Shown one piece after another: positions 45,567 to 57,880 of a DNA stretch of 64,000 nucleotides (its first letter is position 1; every line of letters begins with the position of its first letter). This DNA is from Sequoia sempervirens. Taxonomy: Eukaryota; Streptophyta; Pinopsida; Cupressales; Cupressaceae. The notes below the pieces were generated by a model. The model was not told where the DNA came from, searched no databases, and saw nothing but the letters and a program-made list of their open reading frames with translations. The stretch spans positions 213,031,047 to 213,095,046 of the forward strand of contig VDFB02358134.1 of NCBI GenBank assembly GCA_007258455.2, written 5' to 3'. A program made the translations under genes and the position numbers.

Positions 45567-47748
45567 CTAGACCCATCCATTTTTTGTTCTTACCCTGATT
45601 CAATAATCGAAGTATCCTCTCCCTTTGCACACTTGTGTGATCTTGGGTGTAAGAGAAACAATTATTGACTCTAGGAATTGGGTCTTCCTTGGTGGGAAAA
45701 AAGTACTCACCCCAAGGAAACTCAAACTGGCAACAAAGCTCTTTGGACGAGCTACCCCCGACCGGTATATAAATGTGAATCCTAATGGAAAACTTAGGAT
45801 TATGAGTGCAAATGTGTCATACGAACAAAGTTGGATTCCCCAAAACCCTGTTGAGCGTAACCTTTTCAAGTTGGAATCCCTCATTTAATGGAGCTTAATC
45901 TTTTCCTCATGTAAGCCCACTCAAATAGGGGTCCCGAACTAAACACCTTTTTGTAGTAACCAAAATCCTTCTATTTGTTGGCGGAGCAATGATCATTGTG
46001 AAGGCATCCACATTCTTGCAGTTCTTAGTAGAGGTGATCAACCTGCCATGGGAGATTTATGGGGGTTGGAAGCTTGGTTGGCCTGAGAAGTAGTGCACTA
46101 TAAGGGGGAGCCCATGCGGCCAAGCTTCTGGATTCACATGCTAAGAATAAGTGTGGTTGGGAAAATCCACATGGAATCTAGTGAATATTGTCCTGGCCTA
46201 ACCTAGGATTGTGCTTGTCTCCATTGTGCTTGTTTCAAAAGACAAAATATTGTGTTTGCTAAGTGTTTTCAAACATTCAAACAAAACAAAACATCACTTT
46301 TAGATCTGGAAACAAATAGTCAACCTCAAACAATTCAAATTTTTGACCAAAGTTGCAAACAAATCAAACATTTTGCTTTCTGCACTGCATCTGCCATTAT
46401 TCATTCGCTCTGTTGTACTGCATTCGCATTGAAAAAAACCGCATTCACTCTGTCAAAACACGTTCACTTTGTAGAACATTTCATTTTCCTATTATGAACC
46501 GCATTTGCTTTCTAGAAAGCCGCATTCACAATACTGAGCCACACTTGCTTCCTGTAACACCGCATTCACTGAAACCAAGCCGCATCTGCTATACTGCGAC
46601 ACATCTGTGACCTGGAACAACACATTCACCTAACAAAAAAATAATTGTCACAGACCAAAAAATGAAGTTAAACTTGTCCATGCTATCCATAAACATCTTT
46701 TTCTAGAAGCATTCTATCAAAACAAGATCAAAAAATTGCTCAAATCTCCCATTTCTTGCACATTTTAGCTTGCATCTTACCATAGGGTCATCTTTGCACA
46801 TTTTAGTCTCATCATTAGGCCTCACCATTTTTATTTTCAGTCATAAACCAACACCTAGGTCCTCATTTCACTTGCATATTTTGGATTAGGACAACCTTAC
46901 CATACTTTGCAAAATCTTGGCCTTCAAAACTAGGTTATCATTGGACTTAGTCATCATTGTCTTCTTTAGTCATTGTCCTTTTGTGAGATCTTTCCAACTC
47001 AAAATTCAAGTTAGGAAACCTCACTTAGTCATTTTTTCCTTGTCATCTAGTCCTTCAAACAAGTCCTTTGATATTCCAAAATTGAGACATAGATCAAGCT
47101 TAGGGTGGTTAAGCAACCTTTATCCAAATCATCTAGACCTTTGCATTTGCATACTTTACATATTCAAGTCATCTTAGTCATCACCTTGCATATTTTATCC
47201 TTAAAAATCCAAAAATATCTTCCATCTTAGTCCTCATTTGGCATTGGTCATTTTCCTTAGTCAACATTTTTCATTTTAGTCCTCATTATCACCTTGGCAT
47301 TTGACATCTTCTCTTGACAACCTTATCACCTTGCACTAGTCGTTTCCCTTAGGCAAACGTCATTATCACCTTGCATTGACATCTTTTATTCCAAAAATAC
47401 AAAAAAAATAGTGTCATAACTTGTCATCTTAGTCCTTATTGTCCTTTGACATTAGTCATTTCCCTTAGACGACATTGTCATATTACATTCCTTATTATAT
47501 CCAAAAATCCAAAAAACATAGTGTCATTTAGTTGTCATTTTCACCCTCTTCCTAATTTGAGAAATACCTTATATGGTTGAGACTAGGCTTCAAAGAAAAA
47601 GAAGACAAATGACTAAATTTGGACAAGGCAACAATACCTACATCTTTTCCAATGACATGAATCAAAACATGAACTAAGACACATCTTTCATTAATCCTTC
47701 TAGTGAAATGAACAAGGCATCTTCATCACGAAACCCATTGATTCATTT
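45567..47748 (+). other. Leader-like region of element F with short repeat array
   Basis: At 45600-45890 it matches the B leader (5150-5450) in reverse. At 46370-46630 ten or so ~24-base units of the form ACCGCATTCACTnnnnnAAAC repeat. From 46740 to 47560 the text alternates CATTTTAGTCntCA and TTAGTCATT phrases, low complexity and G-poor. No gene is supported. Confidence 0.5.
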
Positions 47749-48257
47749 ATGCATAGAGATGAACATGGACATGTGTACATGGAAGACCTAGAAGGTGTAG
47801 TACAAAATCCTGAGGTAGCTACTTTTGTGGAAAACATAGTCTTACATGATCCCCAAAGATATCTTGCTATTCTCTTAGACCAAGGGGTTAAACTACCACG
47901 GGGCTTTGACATTAATACTTTGAGACCAACATCACCTGATCATAATGTCAAAAATACAAACATGTCCGACACTAGTCAACCTCAAAACAATACAAGCAAT
48001 GCTTCTAGTGATGCTACCTCACAAATTGTTGCAAGTACCATTAATGCCACCTCCAATGACACAATCAATCAAAACAATTCCAATACAATCAATACAACAT
48101 CTGTTGGAGGGACACCAACCATGTCACAAGATTTGTCACAATCAATGCCAACAATGCCCACAATATCATCACAATCCATTGGAACCACCTTTGGGTCCTC
48201 ATCAATGGGGGAAAGCTCTTCAAATCCGCTATTTGAAGCTTCATCTAGTGCCATGGG
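47749..48257 (+). pseudogene. Gag-like ORF of element F, 5' part
   Basis: Begins MHRDEHGHVYMEDLEGVVQN and becomes N/T/S/Q-rich (SNASSDATSQ, SQSMPTMPTISSQ), with no stop until it runs into the LTR of element E at 48258. The apparent extra ~115 codons up to 48606 belong to the LTR. The protein continues after E at 63392. N/Q/T-rich tracts and its position after a leader suggest the N-terminus of a gypsy gag, comparable with B. Confidence 0.65.
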
Positions 48258-49080
48258 TGTTAATAAATATTTAACTAGCTCCCTTCGAGTGTATTTTCCT
48301 CTATGCTTCGGCTCGTGCATCGCAAGTAATCAACTCGGCCTTTTATCTAGGTTTTACTCTCTCACTCCACATGTCTACTCCTCGCAATCCCGAGACTCTA
48401 CATTACTTTCACATCCTAGAAAGCTCTACTATGCTTCCACCTGTCATAGCTACAAGATTCTTTTGATCATGCTTTCTTATTGTCTCATTGGGCTCCATTC
48501 GGGTGCCACGAAGCCCTCATTCCCAAAAGGTTTTGGCGGGCCCCACAGTTGCTATTTGTGGTGTACTCTTGCTATGTGTCTTCTATTCGTAAATCTTTCA
48601 GCATAGAGATGAAGTAACAACTGTGGACAGTGAAATGCTACCACGCGTCTCTTTTTTGCGCCCGACTGGTGATCGTTCCCTCCATTATTGATGAAGTGCT
48701 CTACCCATTCGACACGCGTAGCATTAACGCAAGTCCTCAGCGGTGATAGAGAGAGGTTCATACGAGTAGCGAAAGGCTGCCACGTGCCTAGGCAGTGGAT
48801 CTCATATTCAAGTGATAGACCAGATGGGCCTAACGATGCTATTGGCCACTGCGTGTCATAATCATTCGCACAAGATGGTGACAGTTGTCTGATCAGGCCT
48901 TGTCGGGACCACCGCCATTATTTGCAGAGGATGCGCCTATTCCTGGAGTGACCAGATGCTTGGTTCAAGATTGATTATGTTGCAATGGCTTTGGGAATAT
49001 TCTGATTCTTGCATCATTTGCTAGGGGATTGCGAAATATTTTTTGTTGTTGCTCTCCAAAGCGGTGGGGGTTTTTCCTGC

Positions 49081-49088
49081 TATATATA
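49081..49088 (+). promoter_or_regulatory. TATA box in element E 5' LTR
   Basis: TATATATA after GGGGGTTTTTCCTGC; kept in the 3' LTR at 62803-62810. Confidence 0.6.
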
Positions 49089-49380
49089 CTTTTCTCTGTT
49101 GTGAGAAAAGAGTCTGGAATTTAGGAGAAACATGGGTTTTTAGTAAAAGACATAAGGCCTTTTTGTTGTTTTATATTATTGCAAAGACTCTCAAACTGTT
49201 CCAATTGTTCGACCTTTCTATTTTTTCATGCTATTTAATCAAACTGTAAATTGTGCCTTTTATTGTCTGGACATTTCATTTGAGAACTTCTATATATGTT
49301 GAATGTAACTTTGCTGACCTAGACCATGTCTAATGACTCTTCTTGGCAATAGGGATGTATATGCAATATTATTTTATGTC

Positions 49381-49386
49381 AATAAA
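49381..49386 (+). terminator. AATAAA polyadenylation signal candidate, element E LTR
   Basis: AATAAA ~300 bases after the TATA box; kept in the 3' LTR at 63100-63105, where it would act. Confidence 0.45.
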
Positions 49387-49686
49387 TGTATTGTCTATGC
49401 TGTAATTTTTAGTTTCTAATTTTCTGGAACACTACAAACACCATTCAGACCCTTAGATCTATGATTTATCGTGCCTATCATTAAGTCTTGGTGCATCACC
49501 TTAGGTTATACTTTATTTTATTATATTTGTTTCCTTTTCCCTTTCAAACCCCTATTACAGAAGAAGCCGACTTCTCTAAAAACCCGGAGGTCACTCAGTT
49601 TAGCGCAAAAGGTCCCCCATAAACTGAGTTTCCCATAAGACACTGTTACCTCATCAAATTTTGGCGTCAATAATTTGTTATTTTTC

Positions 49687-49704
49687 TGGCATGCCCGGTG
49701 GGAC
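49687..49704 (+). other. Primer-binding site of element E
   Basis: TGGCATGCCCGGTGGGAC, 14 bases after the 5' LTR and preceded by TTTTTC. It differs at one base from the PBS of element D. Confidence 0.8.
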
Positions 49705-49814
49705 AAAGCTTAAATGAATTTTTGTTTTAGAAGGGTGTATGAGCCATTGACCTGTAACTAGATCCCAAACCACAGGTAACCCCAGTTTAATAGTACCTCC
49801 ACTGGGAGCAATGC

Positions 49815-51110
49815 GAGCTGCAAATCAGTTGGTAACCATTCCATTCCTCTCACCATGTTGTCGGCCACCAATAGAAATTACGTGGCATGGGATGCTAAAA
49901 GTCCCCTAGCAGCCCCAGTAGCACCCACTAGCTGGGGCACTATCCCGGTTTCAACCATGAAAGCTATACCTAAGTTTATCAGAGATGGCTCAAGAACACC
50001 AGCATAACATTTGTAGGATGTGGTGGACATTGTCTGGTACACAGGATTACAACACAGAATGTAGCTCTGAGGCTTCTCACCATGTCTTTTAAAGGCAAGG
50101 CGCTGGATTGGTACCAAACACTGTCACCTAATACTATTCGCACTTGGGATGAGCTCAAAGATTTGTTCTATGAGAGGTTATCGAATGACGGTGATCGTTC
50201 TTTACTATATTATCAACTATCTATCATAAAATGAGCCCCCCAGGAGGCTTTGACGAACTTTAATACCCTGATTTCACACAAATTGGCAGAGGATTCCTGT
50301 TACTATACACCCAACTCCTGAGTTGGCGTTCATATTTTATCTAAAGTCCATCAATTCCGACATTTCCATGATGAAGAAGTCTTTGGGAGGAGCTACTCTA
50401 CCAGATGCTTACGGTGTCACTGTCATAGCCGAGAATAATTTAATAGATTGCAGAAAATTTCCTCCTCGACCTATTATGCCGATATTTCCTGAAATATCGA
50501 TCCCCACGCAAGAAGTTGCATCAACTAGTGCGCCCGCAACTGACCAGTCAATGTACACATATGTGGCAGCCCCACAAAATACAACCTCTACATCAGGTTC
50601 TTCCAAGTGTGAAATGAGCGACCTCAAAGAGATGTTGCGAACCATGGAAAATGATATAACCACTCTTAATCGGAACCAATCAACACCACTGAAGCCTGCA
50701 TATCAAAAAAATCAAGGCGGGTGGTCCTCATATCAGCAAAATTAGTACCAGGGCACACCTCACACTAATCCACTAGCTTAGACCGCAAACCAAATGGTGT
50801 CGATTCCTACTCAGCTGACGAGCACGTCGCCAAGCTCGAGTAGGGAATTAACCATAGGGCAGAGCAACCTTATTGATGATATCAATCTGTGGTGCTTCCC
50901 TTGCAGCGATGCGCATATGCCTCAAAACTGTCAGTGTGGCAACTTGCAACAAAAGGTGGTGAAGCAACACAGCCAAGGCGCGAAAAAAAATCACAGAGGT
51001 TATATATATGCCTCACAACAAATGGAGAGTGTGGTTCTTACCATTTAAATGCAAGAAATGTCTTTAGAACAAGAATCTGATATTGCTCCTAATCACACGC
51101 TTTTCTCCTG
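49815..51110 (+). pseudogene. Gag of element E (broken)
   Basis: Around 50075-50230 one frame reads LTMSFKGKALDWYQTL and TWDELKDLFYERLS, the standard gypsy capsid string. After stops, 50323-50745 continues with an S/T/P-rich stretch and the coil LKEMLRTMENDITTL. Near 50890-50930 WCFPCSDAHMPQNC is a shortened zinc-knuckle-like motif. The frame changes at least twice. Gag would form the particle and bind RNA. Confidence 0.78.
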
Positions 51111-51440
51111 AATGGAGGAAGAAGAAATGGTGTTTGCTAATGACGTGTTCATACCCAAAACACCGCACGTGCAATCTAATTATAACATGCGCTCAAAGAG
51201 GAGATTTACAGACGAGTCAGTTGTTTTGCATCTAGCCAGCCCACAACTCAAAGGTGTTTCTGATCAGATTCCTAGTACTTCTACCGCCCTGCTACTATCC
51301 CAACCAAGGAAGGAAATTATTACACCAAGAGCCAAGCAGCAGAAACCTCCAAGTTGTCACCTTTTAATGTGGTCAAATAATTGAAGAATTCATCTGCTAA
51401 TGTATCTCTATAGGAAATTCTAGCTATCCCAAAGCAAAAG

Positions 51441-51920
51441 ATGCTATTACAGAAGGCACTTCAAGAAGAGTTCAATACAATGCCAACAAAGCAGTTTGCC
51501 AGTGTAGAGGTTGTTAATCAAATACCGCCGGCTAAAGTCTTTACAAAGAATACAAACGAATCACTTGTCAAGGTTAGGGATAAGTTAAATCCCCAACCCT
51601 TCTTCTTGACTCTCATTATAGGAAAGAAGTAATTGCACAATGCTATGATTGATTCTGGCACTAGTACCACAGTTATGACTAAACAGATAGCCGAAGCTTT
51701 AGGACTCAACTATGAACCTATGAAAAGGGGGGTAATGCACCTTGATGGGAACAAAGTTGAAACTGTAGGTGTCATAAAAGAACTTCCTTTAACTCTATTT
51801 TCTTGCCCTAGTATCACGGTGCTACAAGACATTGTGATCATAGATGTTCCTCCTATGTTTGGTCTCTATTTATCTCGAGAATTTACTTCAAAGGTGGGTG
51901 GTTACCTGTCCCTAGATTGA
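51441..51920 (+). pseudogene. Aspartic protease of element E
   Basis: 51633-51920 reads MIDSGTSTTVMTKQIAEALG with the catalytic D-S-G, then LDGNKVETVGVIKELPLTL and IVIIDVPPMFGLYLSREFT, the usual flap and end of a plant gypsy retropepsin. The preceding piece 51441-51632, split from it by one stop, has VVNQIPPAKVFTK and PFFLTLIIGKK, the protease lead-in. It would cut the polyprotein. Confidence 0.82.
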
Positions 51921-51926
51921 TCACAT

Positions 51927-52700
51927 TTGATACTCAAAACCAAGCATGGCACAAAAATGAAGATAAAATCGGAGGCTTTGCATTCTAAACATGTAGCGGA
52001 TGAAGCCCTGATCAATTTTAAAGTCGCACATACCTCTATCACCAAGAAAGAAATGTATTGCGTTGAACTACTGAAGGAAGAAAAGGTGAGTGGAGACCAA
52101 AATGACAAAGAAGATGCTTTGTTGAGTGAACACATGTACAATGATCCTTTTAGAAATTATCATGCTACAGGATTGGGCACCTATGTAATTTATGATGAAG
52201 ACCAAGTATTCCTAAAGGTTGCCAAAGAGTCTGAAGGTAGCCAAGCAAATGAGCTATGGACGTTGTACTTTTACGGAGCAAGAAGCAAAGTGGGTGCTGG
52301 AGTGGGGATATATCTAATATCCCCACAAAATTAAAAATTGTTAAGGTCTTTCCGTTTTCATTTCGCCTGCTCAAACAATGAGGTTGAATATGAAGGATTA
52401 GTTCAAGGTTTAAGTCTTGCGGAATGAATGGGCATAAAGCAATTAATGGTGTTCGGAGATTCCGAATTGGTAGTCAACTAAATACAAGGAGTTTATGTGG
52501 CAAGGAATGTCCGCATGAGATCCTATCGGCACCGAGTCTGGGAACTGGATGATGGTTTTGAAGCTTTCAACATCCAGACTATTCCCTGAGGACAAAATAG
52601 TGATGTAGATCACATGGTCATGATTGGTGCTCAGTTTGACCCTACCTCTGACCTTATACATAACAAACATTCAGTACGAGTACTGGTATGACCAGTGATT
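51927..52700 (+). pseudogene. Archaeal-type RNase H placed before RT (element E)
   Basis: After a ~100-residue linker the frame reads ELWTLYFYGARSKVGAGVG, then (past one stop) CSNNEVEYEGLVQGLSLAE, QLMVFGDSELVV, YRHRVWELDDGFEAFNI and NSDVDHMVMIGAQF. These are the blocks of an archaeal-type RNase H. The first catalytic Asp is Tyr (LYFYG for LYFDG, codon 52272-52274), while the later Glu and Asp are kept. In element C the equivalent domain lies after the gypsy RNase H. At least three stops are present. Confidence 0.8.
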
Positions 52701-53029
52701 CCTGAAAATGATTAAAGTTGGAAATTTTTTGAAAGTGATGAACACATCGCCTCGTTCATCCAACAGTCGAGGGAATTTTTTGATCAACTTCAACCAAAGA
52801 TTGTCGAAGCTTATGAAGGACAAATTATGTAGCTTAAATCTAACAAGCTTCCAAAAGGATTGGTTACTCTCAAAAATTTTTTTGATTATGATGATGCCTG
52901 AAATGATAAATGAAATTTTGTAGTAGACACAAGTGATTATGTGAACCTTCGGGTCGCAGATGGTAGGAATCTTCGAGATAGGAAAAATGTCCCACACCAT
53001 GATAAATAAAGACTCATCAGTTTCTACGA

Positions 53030-54200
53030 AAAATATGTAGTGGCCTGGTCCTATGATGATCTGGAGGGGTATGATCCTGATATCATTCAGCACACGATTG
53101 AGCTAACAAAAGGTGCAAAACTAGTCCAACAAAAACAAAGGCCAGTAAACCCTAAAATTGAAGCGCTAATGGCGCAAGAGCTAACTAAGCTCATTGAGTC
53201 ATGCATTATCTTCCCAATCAAGCATAGTATTTGGGTATCCAATCTGGTCTTGGTCTGAAAGAAGAATCGAGATATATGTTTGTGTGTGGACTTCCGAGAC
53301 CTAAACAAAGCATCCCTGAAGGACTATTATCCACTACCTTCAATGGAGTCAATCCTACAAATGGTTGGAGGATCGAAAATGTTTTCTCTACTAGATAGTT
53401 TCTCTGGCTACAATCAGATCTGAGTTAAGGAAGAGGATCAACACAAGACTACATTCACTACAAAGTGGGGAACATTTGCATATGCTAAAATTCTTTTTGG
53501 TTTATCCAATGCAGGGGCAACATTCCAGTGGGTGATGGGCATTGCATTCAATGAACTAATCAATAAGTTTATTCTAATTTACTTAGATGATCTTACTGTG
53601 TTTTCTAAATCTAAGGATGATCATTTTTACCACTTAGAAATAGTTTTTCAAAAGTGCCAGGAGTTTGGGGTTTCCCTAAATCTAAATAAATGTGTATTCA
53701 GAGTACCGCAAGGCAAGTTGTTAGGACATGTGGTGTCTAAAGAAGTAATTTCAATCAACCTTGAACAGGTAAAAGCTATTAAGGAACTCCCCCTTCCGGT
53801 GAATAAGAAAGGTGTTCAGTCCTTCCTGGGCAAAGTAAATTTTGTTAGCAATTTTATTTCCGACTTTGCAGGAATAATTAAGCTGATCACCCTGACGCTT
53901 AAGAAGGATCAAGCATTCAAGTGGATGACCGAAGCTTGGGAAGCCTTTGGAAAGGTCAAGGAAGCTATTTCCACAACTCCAGTACTAGTTAATCCATATA
54001 TATCTAAGGATTTTATAATGTATGCATTCAATAGCAAGTCTAGTATTGCTACTGTCCTAACCCAAAAAGATGATGAAGGAAAAGGAGAACATCTAGTGGC
54101 ATTCTACTCCTGGACCCTAAAGGAATATGAGGTGAATTATAATTTCATCGAAAGGCGGGCCTTTGCAATAGTGAAGGGACTTAAAAAAAATTTAGTTTAA
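53030..54200 (+). pseudogene. Reverse transcriptase and RNase H of element E
   Basis: Starts with AWSYDDLEGYDPDIIQHTIE and follows the RT order: WVSNLVLV, CVDFRDLNKASLKDYYPLP, FSGYNQI, NAGATFQ, catalytic YLDD at 53580-53591, then NLNKCVFRVPQGKLLGHVV. The RNase H follows with VQSFLGKVNFVSNFI, FIMYAFNSKSSIATVL and YNFIERRAFAIVKG. Stops interrupt at about 53257 and 53420; from 53532 the frame is open for 222 codons. Confidence 0.92.
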
Positions 54201-54216
54201 TTTCCTGCTTAACAAG

Positions 54217-55700
54217 GTGTTCATTTATGTCACACATTCCAGTGTGTGTGAATATATCATGGAAGGGGAGATCACAGAAAAAAGAGCTAATTGGATCACC
54301 AAGATCCTTGAATATGACATTGAGGTCAAACCTACTAAAACTATTAGAGGAAGAGGATTGTGTGAATACATGGTGCAAAACGAGGAGATACTCGTTGTAG
54401 GGGAGCAATCAGAGCTTGTCCTGATAAATGAACCAAAATCAGAGGGTTGTTGGTTGACTGATAGAATAAGTTTTATGCAAATAGGAGCATATTTTCTAGG
54501 TCTCTCATCCCAAAAAAGGAAATACTATCAGCTGCAAAATTGTGGATATACGCTAGTAGAGGGAGTCCTTTTCAAAAGAAATTTCAATGGTCTTCTCTTG
54601 CGATGTGTTACTTTGGAGTAAGCAAAGAGGATTCTTGACACGTTCCACAACAGCGCTGCGGGCAGACACTTCTCTGCTAAGACCATTGCCATTAAAATCA
54701 TGTGTGCTGGTTACTATTGGCCTACACTTTTTAATGACTCCCACTTTTTGGTAAAATCTTGCAAAAAATGCCAGTTCTTTACTGACAGAAGAAAAAATTC
54801 TGCAATTCCTCTCAAACCTATAGTGGTGGATGAACCGTTTCTGCAATGTGGCCTAGACTTCATCAAGATGATTAACCTAGCTTCTAATGCCGAACACAAG
54901 TGGATTCTGACCGCCATGGATTACTTCACCAGATGGATGAATGCCATTCCGCTTAAAAGCGCAACAGAAATAGAGATTGTAGATTTCCTTGAAGAGCTGG
55001 TGATAAGGTTCAGCCCTTCGAAGACTATCATTTCTGATAATGCCTGAGCTTTCCTAGGCACAAAGGTATGTCGCTTTGCATTAACAAAAGGCATATTGCT
55101 CAAGACATCCTCAAATTATTACTCGCAGGGAGACAACCTAGTGGAGTCAACAAATAAGAGACTAGTCTAGCTCCTTAAAAGGATTGGTTTGGAACACCAA
55201 AGGTAATGGCATAAAAACCTTAGAGCAAGGCTCTGGGAAAACTGCATAACTCCTAACTAAGTCCTTAAGACTTTGCCTTATGATTTGGTGTACAAGAAAG
55301 AGGTGTTGTTACCTATATCTATGGAGATTCTGACACTCCAATTGTTGAAATCCCTCGAGATAGAACAAAATGGTGCCATGGAAGTTCGGCTTTCCGAACT
55401 GTTAGAAGTACAGGAAAAAAGGGAGAATTCCCTAATAGCCATGACAAATCATCAACAAGTGGTCAAGTGATGGTTTGAAAAGAAGGCTGTTGAACAAGGC
55501 CTAAAGTGCGGAGACTTAGTATTGAAATATGATAAAAGGGCTACTAAGCCAAGTCAGCATGGTAAATTTGATAGCCTATGTGAGAGTCCCTTTAAAATAA
55601 TTTAGTGCAAGGAGCATAACACTTTTGAGTTAGAAAATATGGAACAGGAACCCTTAGGAATCCTGGTTAATGGAATTCATCTTAAACTATTCCATTAGGT
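54217..55700 (+). pseudogene. RNase H tail and integrase of element E
   Basis: 54217-54621 covers the connection (TEKRANWITKILEYDIEVK). Integrase begins about 54620 with FHNSAAGRHFSAKTIAIKI and SCKKCQF, then GLDFIKM, TAMDYFTRWMNAIPL, IISDNA (second Asp kept, 55028), and LVESTNKRL (Glu kept). Stops occur after SDNA and further on. 55273-55470 and the run to 55700 form the C-terminal part (GDLVLKYDKRATKPSQHGKF). All three catalytic residues are readable although the frame is broken. Confidence 0.88.
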
Positions 55701-56128
55701 GTTGAGTTCTATTTTTGTACATATGTGAATAGTGCTTTTATTTTATTTCCCTTTCTTTGGCCGGTCTTTTTTGAAATTGGTTTGTGCTTCTACGGAAGTA
55801 ACCCATTATTACAGAGCATGGAATAGCGATATTTCTTTACATAAAACATACCCATGTGCAAAGAAATAAACACATATGCTATAAAAGAGCCCATAAAACT
55901 AAAATATAGAATGAAAGAAAGAGCCATGGATTTTTTATATAAAGATATATATCTATTTATATATATTCTTTGGTTTTTACATTGCAAAATGGCTGGGGAA
56001 GCCATAATCCAAAAATTATACAACTATTCGAGCTATTCTTTTATGTATGCAAAAATGATAGCTTTTTTCAGGCTTATATACAAAACTGTAGGACAGGTGG
56101 TCTATGTAACAACAGGAAATAAAAAAAA
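55701..56128 (+). other. Spacer after integrase of element E, no gene seen
   Basis: AT-rich sequence with short ORFs on both strands and no family likeness. It separates the end of pol from the antisense ORF. Confidence 0.4.
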
Positions 56129-56870
56129 TTGAGAGAAATTTTTAAGAGTAGAGAGGGTTTTCATCCAAGGGCACAAGAGGCAGCAATTGACGCATCAATG
56201 GAAGCATCTACCTCTTCCTCGTCACTAGGTTCTTCGGCAGCAGAAGTAGCATCGTTCAACACAACTGCCATTGGCGAGGGAAACACCAGGTTCTTGAAGT
56301 CAGTATACCAATCTACGTTGTAGAGCGGTGTCATCTTGTAACTGCGAAACAAGAAGTGCAAGGCCTGGGTAACCGTCTGTTGATGCTCATCATGTGTCTG
56401 AAGGAGAAATCACTGAGAAACGACAACCATACAACTACCGCTTCTTCCTCGATATAGTGACGGAGGTCGCTAGCTGAATGCAGATGTACCCCATATGCAA
56501 CCTGAGCAACAACTTCACCAAGGCCATTGAGGTACTTTTTGGGAAACATTTTCCTTGACTAGCTTCAGGATGAGGGGCCTAGGGATGCCAATGTCTAACA
56601 TAGATGCTATGAAGTGGGAACATATATTAGTATTCACACGATACTTATCCTCGTATTCTATGCAATCCTTACTCAGAACCCATTTTATGGCTACCAAGAC
56701 CAGGGAATGCTTATTCTTAGTCATTCTTTTCAGCTGCCTAGTAGAAACCTCCCCTAGAAATGTTGTCTGTGACTTATATGAGGTTAGCCGAATAGGAGTA
56801 TCCATGATTCTGACACTATGCTTACACCTTCTAACCAATGCTGAAATTTACCTATCACCTAGCCTATGAG
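56129..56870 (-). pseudogene. Antisense extra ORF of element E
   Basis: Read leftward: 56838-56515 gives DTPIRLTSYKSQTTFLGEV, TKNKHSLVLVAIKWVLSKDC and NTNICSHFIASMLDIGIPRP; a frameshift near 56540 leads to VAQVAYGVHLHSASDLRHYI (56549-56331); a return to the first frame gives MTPLYNVDWYTDFKNLVF and an acidic end (EEPSDEEEVDAS) at 56161. One coherent protein of about 230 residues split by two frameshifts explains all three ORFs. Function is unknown to me. It occupies the same position and orientation, between pol and 3' LTR, as the antisense PMD ORF of element C, but I see no PMD motif. Confidence 0.6.
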
Positions 56871-57880
56871 AAAACTTGCTTAAAACTCTGCTAACAACCT
56901 ATCATTGCTCAAATGCTAAGTATGATTTCCTCACTACTTACTGGCCTATTTATAGAAAAAATGACAAGACGCATGCTAATTCATTTTGAGAAAAATGTGA
57001 TGATAATTGGATGCCAACTTGAAAAGCGTGCCTGCGCTTGCTCACATTTTTGGACTAGTTGTATCTACAGAGGTATGGTTCAATGTGTGCTAGATTAATA
57101 GGAGCTAATTAATTAGCTTTAAAAAGGTGGCGCTCATCGACAGTAATTCGCACGACCATAGGCTATTGTGTCATCTCATAGGCATTTTCTAGAGCCCAAG
57201 GAAATATCCATATCTTTTTAGGTCGTGATCATTTGCTTTGGCATAATCATTTCGGACATGATATTAATTACCAACACATACTAACACAAGGTTAGAAGGA
57301 AAATTGCTGACTCAAGTTTCAAGGGAATCACAACATATCACACGGTTGTCAAACGCAATAATGAACTCTTGTCACCTCAAAATGGCAAGTAGTTCATTTT
57401 GCATGAACTGCAAAATTAATGATACATGCCGAATTAAATGCAAAAGGAATGCTTTCCTCTACCACCTTGAGAAAAGATAGCCAAATATTGCATAAAAAGT
57501 CTTAATGATTCAAAGTATTTTCACAAACACCAAAGCTAAAGGTGTAGAGTTGTTTTTTTTAACATATCTAGAGCCAAGAAAAAATGTAGAGTCCAGAACT
57601 CACAGAGGTCTTCATAAAAAGAGAAATGTCAGAGAGTTCATCTCAGTAAATGCAAGAGGAAATTGGTCAAGAGTTGTTTACAGTCATATGGTCATCTGAA
57701 GATGTGTATGTTTATGAGGATTTGGCATATGCTACACCTGGTATACCAAGAAAGCCGAAGAGGGCATATACAGAAGAGCTGAAAAGGCCCAAGGATTACA
57801 GAAACAAGAAAAGGGTTGAAGAGAAATGGGATAATATTTATGACCCATGGCTCACAAAAAAACCCTAAATCCTTAAGGAA
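56871..57880 (+). other. Region between the two extra ORFs of element E
   Basis: No convincing gene. 57505-57868 has short overlapping ORFs (one reads IPRKPKRAYTEELKRPKDYR) that may belong to the N-terminal part of the following sense ORF. Confidence 0.4.

Larger units (their letters stand above)
48258..49672 (+). repeat. 5' LTR of element E
   Basis: From TGTTAATAAATATTTAAC to GGCGTCAATA. Partner 61983-63391 ends in CAACA. Differences are scattered substitutions and small indels. It has a TATA run at 49081 and AATAAA at 49381, about 300 bases apart, fitting promoter and polyadenylation signals. Confidence 0.9.

Noticed and set aside
45600..45888. Overlapping ORFs that might be a small host gene
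   Set aside because: The segment matches the leader of element B in reverse and neither frame is kept there.
48258..48606. Extension of the 285-codon ORF beginning at 47749
   Set aside because: The part after 48258 lies in the LTR of element E and repeats at 61983 on; it is a read-through, not part of the gag.
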